A model generated the notes under the pieces. It worked only from the letters and a program-made list of their open reading frames with translations, did not search any database and was not told the DNA's origin. A stretch of DNA of 64,000 bases, from positions 242,501 to 306,500 of the forward strand of contig QVRM01002770.1 of assembly GCA_003439945.1 (NCBI GenBank). Reading direction: 5' to 3'. Made by a program: the position numbers and the translations under genes. This document shows positions 34,958 to 46,871 of the stretch, one piece after another. Within the stretch, counting starts at the first letter, position 1; each line of letters opens with the position of its first letter. The stretch is from Dermanyssus gallinae. Lineage: Eukaryota; Arthropoda; Arachnida; Mesostigmata; Dermanyssidae.

Positions 34958-35465
34958 TCAGGCCTTGAAGCCGTCCAACGCAGTCTGACGACTACATCTG
35001 ACTTCTACAGTGCGGGATCGACAGTAAAGTTTCGCATTATCGGCGTATACTTTAGCTTCAACTCCTCGTCGAATTATATATTTCAATAAACCAGTGTATA
35101 AAATATACACCATTGGCCCGAGAATCGTTCCTTGCGGACAGCCGGATGACACTCGACCCATCGTAGAATACTGTCCATTAACGCGTACTCGGAAAGTTCT
35201 GTCTAGTAGAAACGCAGTGAGCTAATTTTGTATGCGTTCTCTAATTTTCCGAAGTGTGGTAGAATTTGAAGTAGCTAAGAGCGTGTGACTGACTCAAACG
35301 CTGACTTGCAATCGAGATAAATAACGTCGAAGTAATGTTTGCCCAATCAATTTGGGTTTCTAGGAGCTGCAGCGTAGTGTTTAAATATTTGCGATAGGCA
35401 GACTGGGCTTCCGATATTAGTTCTTGGTCGTTAGCGTTTGTATATATGGCTATCACAATAAACAC
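34958..35465 (-). pseudogene. LINE reverse transcriptase fragment, element A (Jockey/CR1-like)
   Basis: Minus-strand pieces in the right order: ISEAQSAYRKYLNTTLQLLE, then LLDRTFRVRVNGQYSTMGRV, SGCPQGTILGPMVYILY and VYADNAKLY, where the palm Asp-Asp has become Asp-Asn. The gap between them is crossed by a frameshift and a stop. Not functional. Confidence 0.7.
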
Positions 35466-35470
35466 TTTCG

Positions 35471-37150
35471 ATACGTTTGCTAGCTATCATCGTTAACGAC
35501 ACGAGACGCTTATTCGCTGCATCGCACCTACTACCTTTCTTATGTAAGGGATGGATTATAGCGTTGTTAAACAGGTACCCGATACTGTGTCATCTTCCAA
35601 TATTAGACTAAACATGCGGCTTAGAGACTCATATAATGATTAATATTAATTTTAAAAAAATAATTAACGTAGTTTTTGAACACAGTCGCCGAAATTCCAT
35701 AAGGGGTCGTGTTCGTTGGGTTGACCAGGTTCCGCAAAAATTGTTGATGATGTGAGGGACAGTGTTCCTTCAGTATATGCGGAACCAGCTATAGCTTTTC
35801 ACTTCTGTAACTTCTCGTCATTTGGATACAATTGTGAAGAAGGAAGAAGAGAGAGAATTCTCGTAGTATCTCTGCCTTCTCGCTATGTCATTCGTTCCAA
35901 ACGTTCCATCCTCACATTTGATAGACGAAAGTGAGTTGTTGATCATAGTTCTATACCTCACGTAGCCACACCCTCGTCAGGTCTTTTGCTGTAAATGATT
36001 GCACTTTCGCTCAGTAGTCGTTGGTGCCGGGAAGCTCTGGCTATTTCTTTTGAAATCCACTTAATTACTTTTGACAGCTCGGAGACTGCTTTGAGGGCAC
36101 TGTGGAGTTTACTTAGATGGAAATTTATTAACCCTTTTCTAGTCTTCTTTTCGGGCATACATGCCTATTAGAAAGTACATATACTTAAGCCATTTGAGAT
36201 ACATATCATTCACGTATGTGCAGCTCTGGAAGAAGATGCCCCAAGTTTTTAAATCCCAGTTTACCTGCATCAGCTTGCAGTTTCCGTCCAATTCAATTCA
36301 AGCATATTTTTAGCAGAAATAAACTGATTGTTTTCGTGTGGCGCCTTGTGTCCACCGGCGGTGTCCCATTCAATCAGCTGTTTTGCCGGTCTTATTTTTG
36401 TCCGATATTTACATTGTTGTGCAAAGTATGTTCTCTGTGATTGTTCTATATTTGTCCCAAATAACTTTTTTAAAGCTAAAGACTGAAAGAGACCGAACAA
36501 AGTAACAATTTTTTCCATCAGGACTGCCACTATATATATATATATATATATATTCCGATTCTTGTCACCCCATCGTGTTAGATGCATTGCTTCTCGCACA
36601 CGTTTCTACTACGATACATTATTCTGCCACCAGACTGTGCTAATCAGTCGAATTCCTCATCGATCACGTGACACCAGCAAACAACATTTCAACTAACCTG
36701 TTCTATACAGGCACAAAGAATACGAACAATCATCATCCCAATTATCAAATATCATACGAGGGCCACAGCAAAGACCGACTTTTAGGTATACACAGAGAAA
36801 AAGCCGGCAAAAGCCCCTGCAATCGCCTTAAAGTTCCAAAGTCTTGGTAGAGCCGGAGTAGACTAAGCTACACTTGCTCCTCCATAGCCGCCTTCTCCTC
36901 CCCAAAAGGCGATAGTCCCAGATTGACGCGTGGGACTGAGCGTATTGCGAGCGATGTGATGACGATGATGATGATGATGTTGGTGGTGGTGGTAATGATT
37001 ATGCGTTTTCGTGGTTCCGAATGCCGTGGTCTTAAGCTATCAATAACCATCCAACCGACTGAGCGGACAACTTGAGAATTTGGAAGAAAAAGAAGAAGAC
37101 GGAAGGATAGGTAGGCAGCCGAGCCAATGATGAGCGATTTCTACATGAAT
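35471..37150. other. No gene recognised
   Basis: AT-rich with a (TA)n tract at about 36530-36553 and short (ATG)n and (GGT)n runs near 36970. Open frames are short and unlike known families. Confidence 0.5.
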
Positions 37151-37497
37151 AATGGTCAATGGCTGTGGCGATTGTGGTGGTGGTGGTGGCGTCGTGATGG
37201 TGGCTGGCCTGGCCAATGCGTCAGCGCAACGGACGTTGTTATTTTACGGCGGCGGGCCTGCTCGAGTTTCGTTCGTATCGGTCCGACGCGAGCCGGCAGA
37301 GGCAGAGGCAGGCGTGAGGCGGGGAAAGAGGGGGCGGCGATCGCTTCTTTCTAATCGCCTTGGAAGACGTGTCGCGTCGAGTCCACAAACGCCTAATCCG
37401 TGTCGAGTGCTGCTCGACTGTCGAAATAACAACAACTGGCTGAGTTCGTTGTGTGGCAGTTGGTGGTTGAGTGACAGTAGCAGCGATAACGGCGGCG

Positions 37498-37577
37498 ACG
37501 ACAACAACAACAAGAATAATGACAATAGTAGCAGCAACAACAACAACAACAAGAATAATGACAATAGTAGCAGCAGC

Positions 37578-37669
<92 letters not shown>

Positions 37670-37766
37670 GGATAATAATGACAATAGTAGCAGCAACAAC
37701 AACAACAACAGCACCAACAAGAATAATGACAATAGTAACAACAACAACAGCAGCGGCAACAACAAC
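37498..37766. repeat. (AAC)n-rich triplet repeat region
   Basis: Long runs of AAC/CAA with AGC, AAT and GAC interruptions; the purest part is about 37570-37670. A 228-codon plus-strand frame (37152-37838) crosses it as poly-Asn, but it has no recognised domain and is probably spurious. Confidence 0.9.
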
Positions 37767-38146
37767 GACAACGATGACAAAATAACAACAATAACAGTAG
37801 CAGAGGTAGCAACACCAAACGTGCAAACGGCTGCCTAACGCCGCAATCAGAACGTGAAGCGGCGCCACATTGGTTGACGCCGTGACGTCTCAACTGGCCC
37901 ACCGATAGCCTACCCTTGCCGATTTCTCACCGCTTATTCAGTCTCTGTTTCTGTTCCCTTTTTCGGCAATTCTCTGGCTTTTTCCTCCCTCGAACTCCCT
38001 CCCTCCCTACCGGCCCCATGACGGACGTCTTCTCTGAAAAGACGATCGCGCTAGCTATCAGCCTATCAGCTGCCAAATGCATTGAGATTCAACTAACACT
38101 ATAACCAAACTAGACGGAACAGTGAGCATTCGAACATAAATTCAAG

Positions 38147-38149
<3 letters not shown>

Positions 38150-38181
<32 letters not shown>
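38150..38181. repeat. (TA)n microsatellite left of MITE copy
   Basis: TA run directly preceding the truncated foldback element. Two more runs lie at 38399-38426 and about 38799-38833, so each element copy is bounded by (TA)n. Confidence 0.9.
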
Positions 38182-38182
<1 letters not shown>

Positions 38183-38189
38183 GATATTT

Positions 38190-38398
38190 CAGGAATATTT
38201 GAAGAGCGATATATGGAATTGTAGAGCTAAAATGTTTTTTTTTTTCAATGGAACATGGTCTCTGAGAAGTCTTGTTTCGGAGTGAGACGAAAATTACTAC
38301 AATTTGTGACACTGGTGTTTTTGTCCGAAAAATGTTTATTACTCCGCAACCGCGGCTCGCATTGCCATATGTTTCGTACTAAAACGATCGCTGGCCTG
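38190..38398 (+). mobile_element. Foldback MITE, truncated copy
   Basis: Matches the first 210 bases of the full copy at 38427-38796 almost base for base, starting CAGGAATATTTGAAGAGCGA. It stops at CGCTGGCCTG, where a (TA)n run begins, so the second arm is missing. Confidence 0.8.
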
Positions 38399-38426
38399 TA
38401 TATATATATATATATATATATATATT

Positions 38427-38796
38427 TCAGGAATATTTGAAGAGCGATATATGGAATTGTAGAGCTGAAATGGTTTTTTTTTCAGTGGAACATGGTCTCT
38501 GAGAAGTCTTGTTTCGGAGTGAGACTAAAATTACTACAGTTTGTGACACTGGTGTTTTTGTCCGAAAAATGTTTATTACTCCGCAACCGCGGCTCGCATT
38601 GCCATATGTTTCGTACTAAAACTATCGCTGGCCTAAAGGCTCCTATGTCGGGCAAAAACACCAGTGTCACAAATTGTAGTAATTTCACTCTCACTGCGAA
38701 ACAAGACTTCTCAGAGACCATGTTCCATTGGAAAAAAACATTTGCTTTAACGAGCTCTACAATTCCATATATCGCTCTTCAAACATTTATGTACCC
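38427..38796. mobile_element. Foldback MITE with about 140-base inverted arms, in (TA)n
   Basis: Left arm 38428-38564 and right arm 38650-38789 are inverted copies (outer ends TTTGAAGAGCGATATATGGA on both). They enclose an 85-base loop with CCGCGGCTCGCATTGCC. No transposase is encoded. TA-dinucleotide flanks suggest a Tc1/mariner-type TA target, but the flanking repeat hides any exact duplication. Confidence 0.85.
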
Positions 38797-38833
38797 TTAT
38801 ATATATATATATATATATATATAAATATATATA

Positions 38834-39569
38834 CGTTCGAATAGCCGGTACGATCCTTCTAGGTGGTAGAACGTCTTAATGGGTGACTCCGGGGTTATAG
38901 TTCATATGATGCTACGTCCGCTGCTCTAGTTACTATGCTAATTAGCAAGACGTCGACAATACAAAGACGAGCGAAGACTGTCCACACTCCACATAATAGG
39001 CAAGTTTCGCTCCTATGACCGGCTTGCTCTAGTGAAATTCCACTAAGCGTCTACAACGATCGGCATTTCATGCCGTCACTATCCTTAAAGCAGCCCGATT
39101 TTTCTGCAAAGTGGTACACCTTTGTTGTCGTGAGAAGATTTGTGTAGCATAAGTATGGAATAGTATTTAGGCCTCCTGGTTTAGCCTTGCATGCGCGGTG
39201 CTGGAGATTCTGTAAGCTAATAAGTAGGAGAACTAAGCACTTTGTTAATATATGCGGCACGATCTAAGGTCCTGCCCGCTTTGGTGAATATCCGCACGTA
39301 GTGGGATCGTTAAACATATTCTCTCATCACACAGGACGAAAGACTTTGTTTTGACCAATAATAATTTTTTATTTGAACATATGTGTCGCTCCAAGTGGCA
39401 TTGCCAATACTCTCTTAGCCGCGTACCAGAACTGACCTCTTAGCTTGTAATAAGAAGCTTCGAATTAAATTAAAGCCAAAGCTAGCTAATTGTGCATTAC
39501 ATATGAAGATTTGTTAAATTGTGACTTCGCGCTACAACAACGAGTGCGCTACTGGGAAGCTTACGCACT

Positions 39570-39572
<3 letters not shown>
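38834..39572. other. No gene recognised
   Basis: Unique sequence with a 69-codon minus-strand frame (39051-39260) that I do not recognise. Confidence 0.45.

Positions 39573-39620
<48 letters not shown>
39573..39620. repeat. (TA)n-(TG)n compound microsatellite
   Basis: TA run followed by six TG units. Confidence 0.95.
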
Positions 39621-39621
<1 letters not shown>

Positions 39622-39787
39622 CTGCTTGGCTAAAGACGCCACTATCACTCTTATCATTGTTGTTCCTGTGTTTTTTTTCGGGTTTTGGTTTTGTTTGCGG
39701 TTATGAAAGCGTTGCCCGCAAATGTATGTACATTGCACTAGTGAGTCAGCCGTGTCGCACGTTAATCCGCAAAAAGGCATTTTTCCT

Positions 39788-39806
39788 TTAATAATAATAA
39801 TAATAA
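39788..39806. repeat. (TAA)n, 5' flank of short RLE retrotransposon copy
   Basis: Six TAA units abutting the truncated element that starts CAACAGTGTCC. Confidence 0.9.
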
Positions 39807-40161
39807 CAACAGTGTCCTGTACAGTGGCTCCCTCGTATATACGCCACAGTTCACTAGAAGCGGGATGAGTTGCCGAGCGCGCAGATCATGGGAAAAAACG
39901 CAAGTACCAAGAACTGGAGGCAACTTACATTGTAGTGCCAATATCTATGTAAACAATGGGTCCGGTAAGCAAGGGAACCAAGAGATTCATCAGTAAACTG
40001 GGCTTACAGGTCTCACAAGGAATCGGCGCGAAGGCGAGTTTCTACGGCAACTGCTGTCGCTTGCAGTGTACCGAGAAAACGCCAGCTGTCGATTGTCGGT
40101 TCCATGGAATAATATTTAAGAGCTAGGAGAAGACAATGAGTACACGTTCACAACTCACAAT
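39807..40161 (+). mobile_element. RLE-type retrotransposon, TAA family, copy 4 (5'-truncated)
   Basis: The first 80 bases are nearly identical to the reverse complement of 49385-49465 (ACAGTGTCCTGTACAGTGGC). The endonuclease tail follows (QIMGKNASTKNWRQ in translation), then the family 3' UTR ending CTCACAATTGTA. It is bracketed by TAA repeats on both sides, and the sense strand carries TAA. Frames contain stops. Confidence 0.8.
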
Positions 40162-40180
40162 TGTAATAATAATAATAATA
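40162..40180. repeat. (TAA)n, 3' flank of short RLE retrotransposon copy
   Basis: About five TAA/AAT units directly after the family 3' end. Same unit and same strand as the 5' flank. Confidence 0.85.
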
Positions 40181-40820
40181 TGTCTTTGTTTTACAATATA
40201 TCATTTTTTACAATATATGTTGCTGTATAAATACCTATAGCTGTATATATAGCCACAGAGCGCGCGGACTACCAGTGCACAACGTTAAAGGATGTCTGTC
40301 TGGGAAGGCACTCGGTAATTACTACTCATCACGCTGCACAGAAGCACTGCAGAGTCGGCAGCCTACATACGACCAATATTCCTAAGAAATATCATAAAAG
40401 TATATATGTATGTATATAGCTCTACGTATTGCTTAAAGATTAGTGGTTATAACATTTAAGTGCGTCGGACAGTCTCGCGCAACGTTCCTTAAATTTTGCG
40501 GTAGTATTCTTTATTGACCGTAGAACCAGGAAGCAAAAAAATCGTGGAAGATGATTCCCTTGCAGTCGAAAAACGGTCGAAACGACCTTGGTGTTGAATC
40601 TGCTCTGTCTGAATTTCTATAATCGACTCTCCCTTTAGAAGAACCACTGGGAGGATTGGGTTTTGTTCTCTACACGTCTACGTTATACAGCACTACGTCT
40701 CGTAGTTAAATCATCATCCGTATTGATGCAGCACTGTGATCTTCTTCGAGATCAATTCGAGATCAACGACTCGGTCCGAGTGTTTAGAGACAGTGCACAA
40801 CCACACAGACAATCGAGATA
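40181..40820. other. No gene recognised
   Basis: Unique AT-rich sequence between the RLE copy and SINE B copy 2. Confidence 0.45.
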
Positions 40821-40824
40821 CTTT

Positions 40825-41012
40825 CGGGCTGACCCCCAGCCAAGATTTAACGTCCATGGGACTGCTTTTCGCTGGATTGCTTCATAGACGAACCCCCATA
40901 AATTGCACAAATGTGCAACGATGGGGCTGGAATCCGCGCACCTATCTGGTGTCTCCTCCGGTCGCGAGGTGCAGGCGAATGCACCCACCACGCCTCCACC
41001 GGGCTTGACAGA
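40825..41012 (-). mobile_element. tRNA-derived SINE, family B, copy 2
   Basis: Matches family B over its length on the minus strand: the head with CCCGGTGGAGGCGTGG, a degraded B box, CATCGTTGCACATTTGTGCA, and the tail with GGGGGTCAGCCCGAAA. No target duplication was established. Confidence 0.7.
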
Positions 41013-41654
41013 CAACAGAGATGTAGACGCACATTTATTCATGTGCGCCTGGAACCACCCATGGGCGGCGATCCATCGATTCAAGATTTATACGAAGTAT
41101 AACAACAACAACAACAAAGACAACAATGACGGCCTCCCACAAACAGAATTAAAAAGAAAAAAAAATCACTGCTATCCAGATTTTCTCACACGCTACTGCG
41201 ACCGTACGGTATTCCTACTCGTACGGTAACGGGTAGGAAGCTACAAGAACAGAAAGAAACATATAGACCCTTGCACAGAGCGCGCCGACTTCTATACACC
41301 GTTTCGAGGGTGTCTGTCTCGAAAGACACTCGATGATAATTACTACTAACAGGACGCTGCACAGGAAGAATGCACGCACTCGGCAGGCTGAGTGCGCGCA
41401 AACAGGTACCAGGAAACCCCTCACCGCACTCATCCGCATTGTCTGCGTTTGTCTTGACGGGATTTCGCTGGTTGCCGACGTGAGTGGCTAGACCTAGTAG
41501 TATTACGACTAGGCTTAAACGGATGCGCCTCGAAAACAATGCACCCGCAATATGTTGGACCTTATTTTTGCCGACTGTATGGAAAAGCTAGCTCCACGCT
41601 CAACATTGTTCTTCCAGTGGCCCACCAGACGCGCGACTATCTAAGTAAAGTTTT

Positions 41655-41783
41655 CGGGCTGTTGTCCCTCAGCCAAGATTTAACAGCGTCCACGGAACTG
41701 TTTTTCACATTGCTTCATAGACGGACTACCCCCATAAATACAAATGTGCAACGGTGGGGCTCGAACCCGCGCACCTACAGGAT
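41655..41783 (-). mobile_element. tRNA-derived SINE, family B, copy 3 (head truncated)
   Basis: Keeps the B box (CGGGTTCGAGCC on the minus strand), the central block and the tail AGCCCGAAAACTTTACT, identical in its last bases to the copy at 59.75 kb. The tRNA head beyond the B box is missing. Confidence 0.7.
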
Positions 41784-42808
41784 TGGCAACAACATCTGAT
41801 TGGCATTATTTAGCGCCACTGCGTTGACACTGGGGCAACCGCAACAATATCAGTACGAGCCACGGTTGAGATAAAAAAAAAATTAGTTTAAAAGTGATAC
41901 TATTTTTTAATGTTTTTTTTTTCATGTACTTAAACTAAATCTGCAAATTTTGACATAAGTCGACCCGGGATCGAACCCACGGTTCCTAGCAAAAACCACG
42001 CGAATTTCGTGGATTTCTATTTGCTATTTATGGGAGTGAACAAGCCGTTCTTGGCGGTTAGGTACAACAAATTACTTCCCTAGTTCTGTGGATAATATCA
42101 GTAATAATATTACTATTTTTTTTCTAATAATAAACACTGTAATAACTGAACATTATATATAATATTGGAATAATAAGGGAAAACAAAAGCAACACAAACG
42201 TTCTCACGCTCACATAATTAGTGTCATGTCACTTGATTCAATGCTCAGAGAAATGCGAGTGAATGTCCGTTGCAGTCAACATTCTAAATAAAGTTCATTG
42301 CTCTCATTGGCAATAGTAGAGACTGTCGGTGTGACTTGAGTGACAGTACTGGCAGACAAAACAAGTAAAAGCCGAAACAAAGGCGGTACATGTTTCTGTT
42401 TAGTTTACAGTACAGGGCTGTCTTGTTCAATGCAACTGCAAGGACGACGTGGATTTTTACTAATTGCATCCATAAATACAAAACACAAGACACCCACCTT
42501 CAAGCCTCAGTTCATCAACACAGTGAACCAACGTTCATTCATGTTGGTCGCGACATCATTTTTGATAATAAAACAATTTGGCAATGGCAGCGCGATGCTT
42601 TTAATATCGTCGTACGTATGTATCACTTACGTAGACGGTTTTACACTTGCGCAGGAAGCTTCGGTTGTTGACCTTTTGCGATCATGATACAGTTACGGCC
42701 TATGCCGTAGCTCTATCATGCTTGAGGAAATTACACAGATCGGCATCACCAAACGATAGATAGATTTTAAACCACATGTGCGCAGCACCGCTACACCCAG
42801 TAGACACG

Positions 42809-42877
<69 letters not shown>

Positions 42878-43319
42878 AATATTTTTTTATAAAAATTTTT
42901 TAATAAATAAAATATGTTTTAATAAATATAGTTTTAGTTTGAAAAGATAAACAGTCCACAACAAACAATGATAAAATATATATATATATATACATATATT
43001 ATTTTGTTTTCTTTTATGAGACTTTACGAATTGCGCTCTACACGCGACGATGCATAGAGAGTCTCCCTTACGTCTCTGTGAAAGGGGGTGGGAGTTTGTT
43101 TCCTACGAGTAACGAGATTACCTCTGTTGCTGGTGTGATGTTACTGTCAGAAGGTTCAGGTAGGTCTGGATAGGAACACTCACTGACGACAATTAACCAT
43201 TCGAAAATCAACTCTCCAGCAAAACGAACTCTCCAGCCACATCACGAAGCGATATGCCGTTGGCGGTCACAAGTCAAAGGAATACACAACAAACAGAGCC
43301 AGCATACCACCACCGCAAA
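41784..43319. other. No gene recognised; (TA)n at 42811-42875 and 42978-43000
   Basis: A lone B-box-like GGGTTCGATCCCGGG occurs on the minus strand near 41950, perhaps a tRNA or SINE relic, without an A box I could place. Two open frames near 42.3-42.7 kb are unrecognised. Confidence 0.45.
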
Positions 43320-43456
43320 CCACCAACATCAACAGCAACAACAAAGTAACAACAGAACAACACCAACAGCAACAACAACAACAACAGAACACCAACAACA
43401 ACAGCAACAACAGAACAACACGCGCTGCTGTTGTTGTTGTTGTTGTTGTTGTAGCA
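43320..43456. repeat. (CAA)n arm and (TTG)n arm, inverted triplet repeat
   Basis: CAA/CAG-rich sequence to 43420, six bases of spacer, then CTGCTG and eight TTG-type units to about 43452. The arms are complementary and could form a hairpin. Confidence 0.9.
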
Positions 43457-44440
43457 GCCGCTGCTGTGGCCGCTTGCTTCGAGAGGCAGATCGCTGTCAC
43501 GTGCACATAAGTCGAAGCAGCTGAATCTTAGCGTTGTATGCAGACGTATAGACACTTTCCCTCCGCCGTTACAAGAAGTAAGGCAGCTGCAAGAATGGTT
43601 CCACCAATGGCTCCACCAATGACGGGCTAGATATATTGGTAGATCGAACAGATCGAACACCACACAACGGACTCGTTTTAAAGATAGCGCTACTGTGCTA
43701 ACTTTCTTCAGCTGTTGCAGCTGCTGCTGCTGCAGCTGCTGGATTACTGTTGTGATTGCTGCTGACTTACGGTCCTTGCTGCTTCCGTTGCCGCTTCCTT
43801 AGATCGAGCAATAACGAGCAAATCGTCGAAACCAACCGAAATCGTCGTTGTTTCTTGTTTGTGTCACGAGTCTCACTCACTCACGTGGACTCACTCACTA
43901 AGTCGTCACAAACAAACAAACTCAGTCACTCTTCAACTCCTCACCAGCTCACAGCGTTCCACCGCTACCACCAGCCAGAGCCACCACATTGAGGACCACC
44001 GAAGAACGCTTGAACAGCTGATTCGTGCGCTGCTGTTTCTGTTGATGGTGCTGTGACGTCACCCGCAGATCCCGCTAGAGAGGGCGGACACGCGCGAGGG
44101 TAGCTGGGTGGCGGCAGCATCAGCGGCGGCGGCGGCAGCACAGAGAACATCCACCACGGGCGGCTACGGGTGGTGTCGAGGGCGCCGAACGAGGGCGAGA
44201 GCGAACAACAACGGGTAGCGCGCGAGTTTTTGAATCTTTGCTCATCCACCGACCGGGCAGCGTTTGATAGTTTCTCACGACGATTGGACGATCGTCGGCC
44301 CCGGACGAAAGAGGCTGGGGATGGCTGGCTCGTTTAGGAGCTGTTGAAGACTGCTCGCTTTCATGTTACTTGTTGGCCAGAAACACTGCATGTCGTTTGA
44401 AACGTCAGGTGGGAACATCAGGGGCATACATTGCGGGGCG
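43457..44440. other. GC-richer, triplet-rich region without a recognised gene
   Basis: Contains CTG/CAG runs near 43710-43745 and a GGC-rich stretch near 44100-44200. A promoter or first exon of a gene would fit the composition, but no conserved protein or splice chain supports it. Confidence 0.35.
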
Positions 44441-44449
44441 CGTAACGCT

Positions 44450-44830
44450 GCAACTAGAAATAACCTAGACTGTACTTCCCCGGTTTTCTCGTTTTCTCTC
44501 GGGTTGAGCACCTTCCATCGGGATCGCCTTCGCTTCGCAATTTCGACCTGCGCCTATTCGGCATCCTTGCCTAATTCTAACGCCTCCCTTAATTATAGTT
44601 TCGTTGTCCCTCTCAATTGTTCAGCCTCTCAAACCAGATGATCCACCGTTCCATCTCTCTTCCCGTATATCCGATAAACCGTTGTTTCTAACTCCTCGTG
44701 GCAGTTCCACTGCAAACTTGTGTCTAACATATCTGCTCTTGCATCTGTTAACAGCCCGCTGCCTCTTGTATGATCGTATAATCATTATACTCCACCCCTT
44801 TACCATTTCATATTCCCGTATACTTTATTT
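44450..44830 (-). pseudogene. Decayed LINE C-terminal fragment
   Basis: Minus-strand translation gives SGLLTDARADMLDTSLQ, which parallels SGLLADFRTGMLDTGMQ in the fragment at 55831-56040. The cysteine-histidine end motif is lost here. Confidence 0.5.
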
Positions 44831-45536
<706 letters not shown>

Positions 45537-45611
45537 TATTCAATTTTTCAGTATTTCCCTACAATTGTGGGACTCAAACGTGTACCCGCGTAGGCTCACC
45601 CCCCCCCCTTC

Positions 45612-46001
45612 TCAATCCATAGAGCCGATGATAGCGGCGGCGTTTCCCCTACACACTGCGAGCGAGAGTTGCTGACGCAGAAACTCGCCCTCGCGCTGGT
45701 CACCCGTGTTAGCACTAATTTTGACACCTAGGTCTTTGAGGAGGATACTTGTGCTCTTGCTGATCGGGCCCATCGTTTCCATGGCGACGGGTACGAAGTG
45801 ATATCTCCTCCCTAAATCAGAGTATTTGCGTTTCTTTGCGATCTCGGCATGTTCAGCAACCCACCCTGACCTGATGGCGCTGTGCATCAGGTATGACGGA
45901 GCCACTGTACATGATACCGTGGCATCCCATACCAGGCATTTGCCGTTGGACCATGGCGGGATGGTGACGCCGTCTGGTCTTTTGTCGTCTTCGAGGCCCA
46001 A
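45612..46001 (-). pseudogene. RLE element copy 1: restriction-like endonuclease
   Basis: Frame includes DDKRPDGVTIPPW and CLVWDATVSCTVAPSYL, fitting the PD...D active site of R2-type endonucleases, then KKRKYSDL, VPVAMETMGP and FLRQQLSLAVCRGNAAAI to a natural stop at 45612. Confidence 0.8.
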
Positions 46002-46160
46002 CCTGGGCTCCAGGGTGCTTGGTATGCCGGCTCTACGAAGAGCTTTCTTTAGGATCGCGTTGATCCGTGTCTGGGAGCCCTACCAGGGCTTTTAGTGCAG
46101 CTCAAAGGGTGCAGTCCGTCCTCATCCACTGTTTTTCCACACGCCTTACACTCGTATGGC

Positions 46161-46871
46161 TCACATATGGAAGCTCAGAGCAGCCACCATGCGGAAGGAG
46201 GTGTTGTCCAGCATGGTGCCCAGCTGTGATGAAGGAAGTGCTCTTAGGAAGCCACTGCTGAAAGTGTCACGGGCAGCTATGAATACCGCTCTCTCTGTCG
46301 GGGATTGGATGTCATCTAAGATCGTGCGAGCGGTCGTTTGACACTTGTAGCTGTCAAGCATGTGCTGTGTAGGGTGTTGCTCCCAGGGGCCAGGGCCTAT
46401 CGCTTGTCTAGCTGCCAGCTCAGCTTCGTCGCTCCTTCCGCGCAGCACAGAATGAACATCCGGTTCTAACAACGTCTCCGCAAGCCCCGAGAACTCTATG
46501 ATAGAGGCCGCGTAGCACAATGAAGCAAGCTCTGCCACGGACCTTAGTCCCAATCCTCCTTCGCTAAGAGGAAGTGTGGCCCTTTCCCACGATCTGTCGG
46601 TAAGGGCCACGTTTAGAACTTCACTCAGTATCTCCTTTGCCACCTCGTCGAATGCTTGCAAATTATCACAGTGGTGGCTTGTGGGGGACGTGCGTAGAAT
46701 GTAGTTTAGCCTAGGTGATCCTAGGCTGTATCTCCATAGGCATAATGTAGCCTGTGCGTGCATCGCCAATAGCCGAGTTTTGATACACCGGAGGGCGTCC
46801 CGCTTATCCAGGATAGTTTTCGAGATCTTCCGAGATCCAATGGGCGCTCCCAGGACTTCTAGGTCAGGCAA
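46161..46871 (-). pseudogene. RLE element copy 1: thumb and linker region
   Basis: Continues the reverse transcriptase frame after the TAG: LPDLEVLGAPIGS, then LPLSEGGLGLRSVAELASL and SFRMVAAL. A frameshift at the end hides a CX2CX9HX3C knuckle (CKACGK...LHPLSC) that can be read in the next frame at about 46.09-46.15 kb. Confidence 0.85.

Noticed and set aside
37152..37838. 228-codon plus-strand gene with a poly-Asn tract
   Set aside because: The frame is held open by the (AAC)n repeat, which is open in several frames on both strands; the N-terminal part shows no known domain.
41945..42005. tRNA gene on the minus strand with GGGTTCGATCCCGGG
   Set aside because: A good B box is present but no matching A box or acceptor stem was found.
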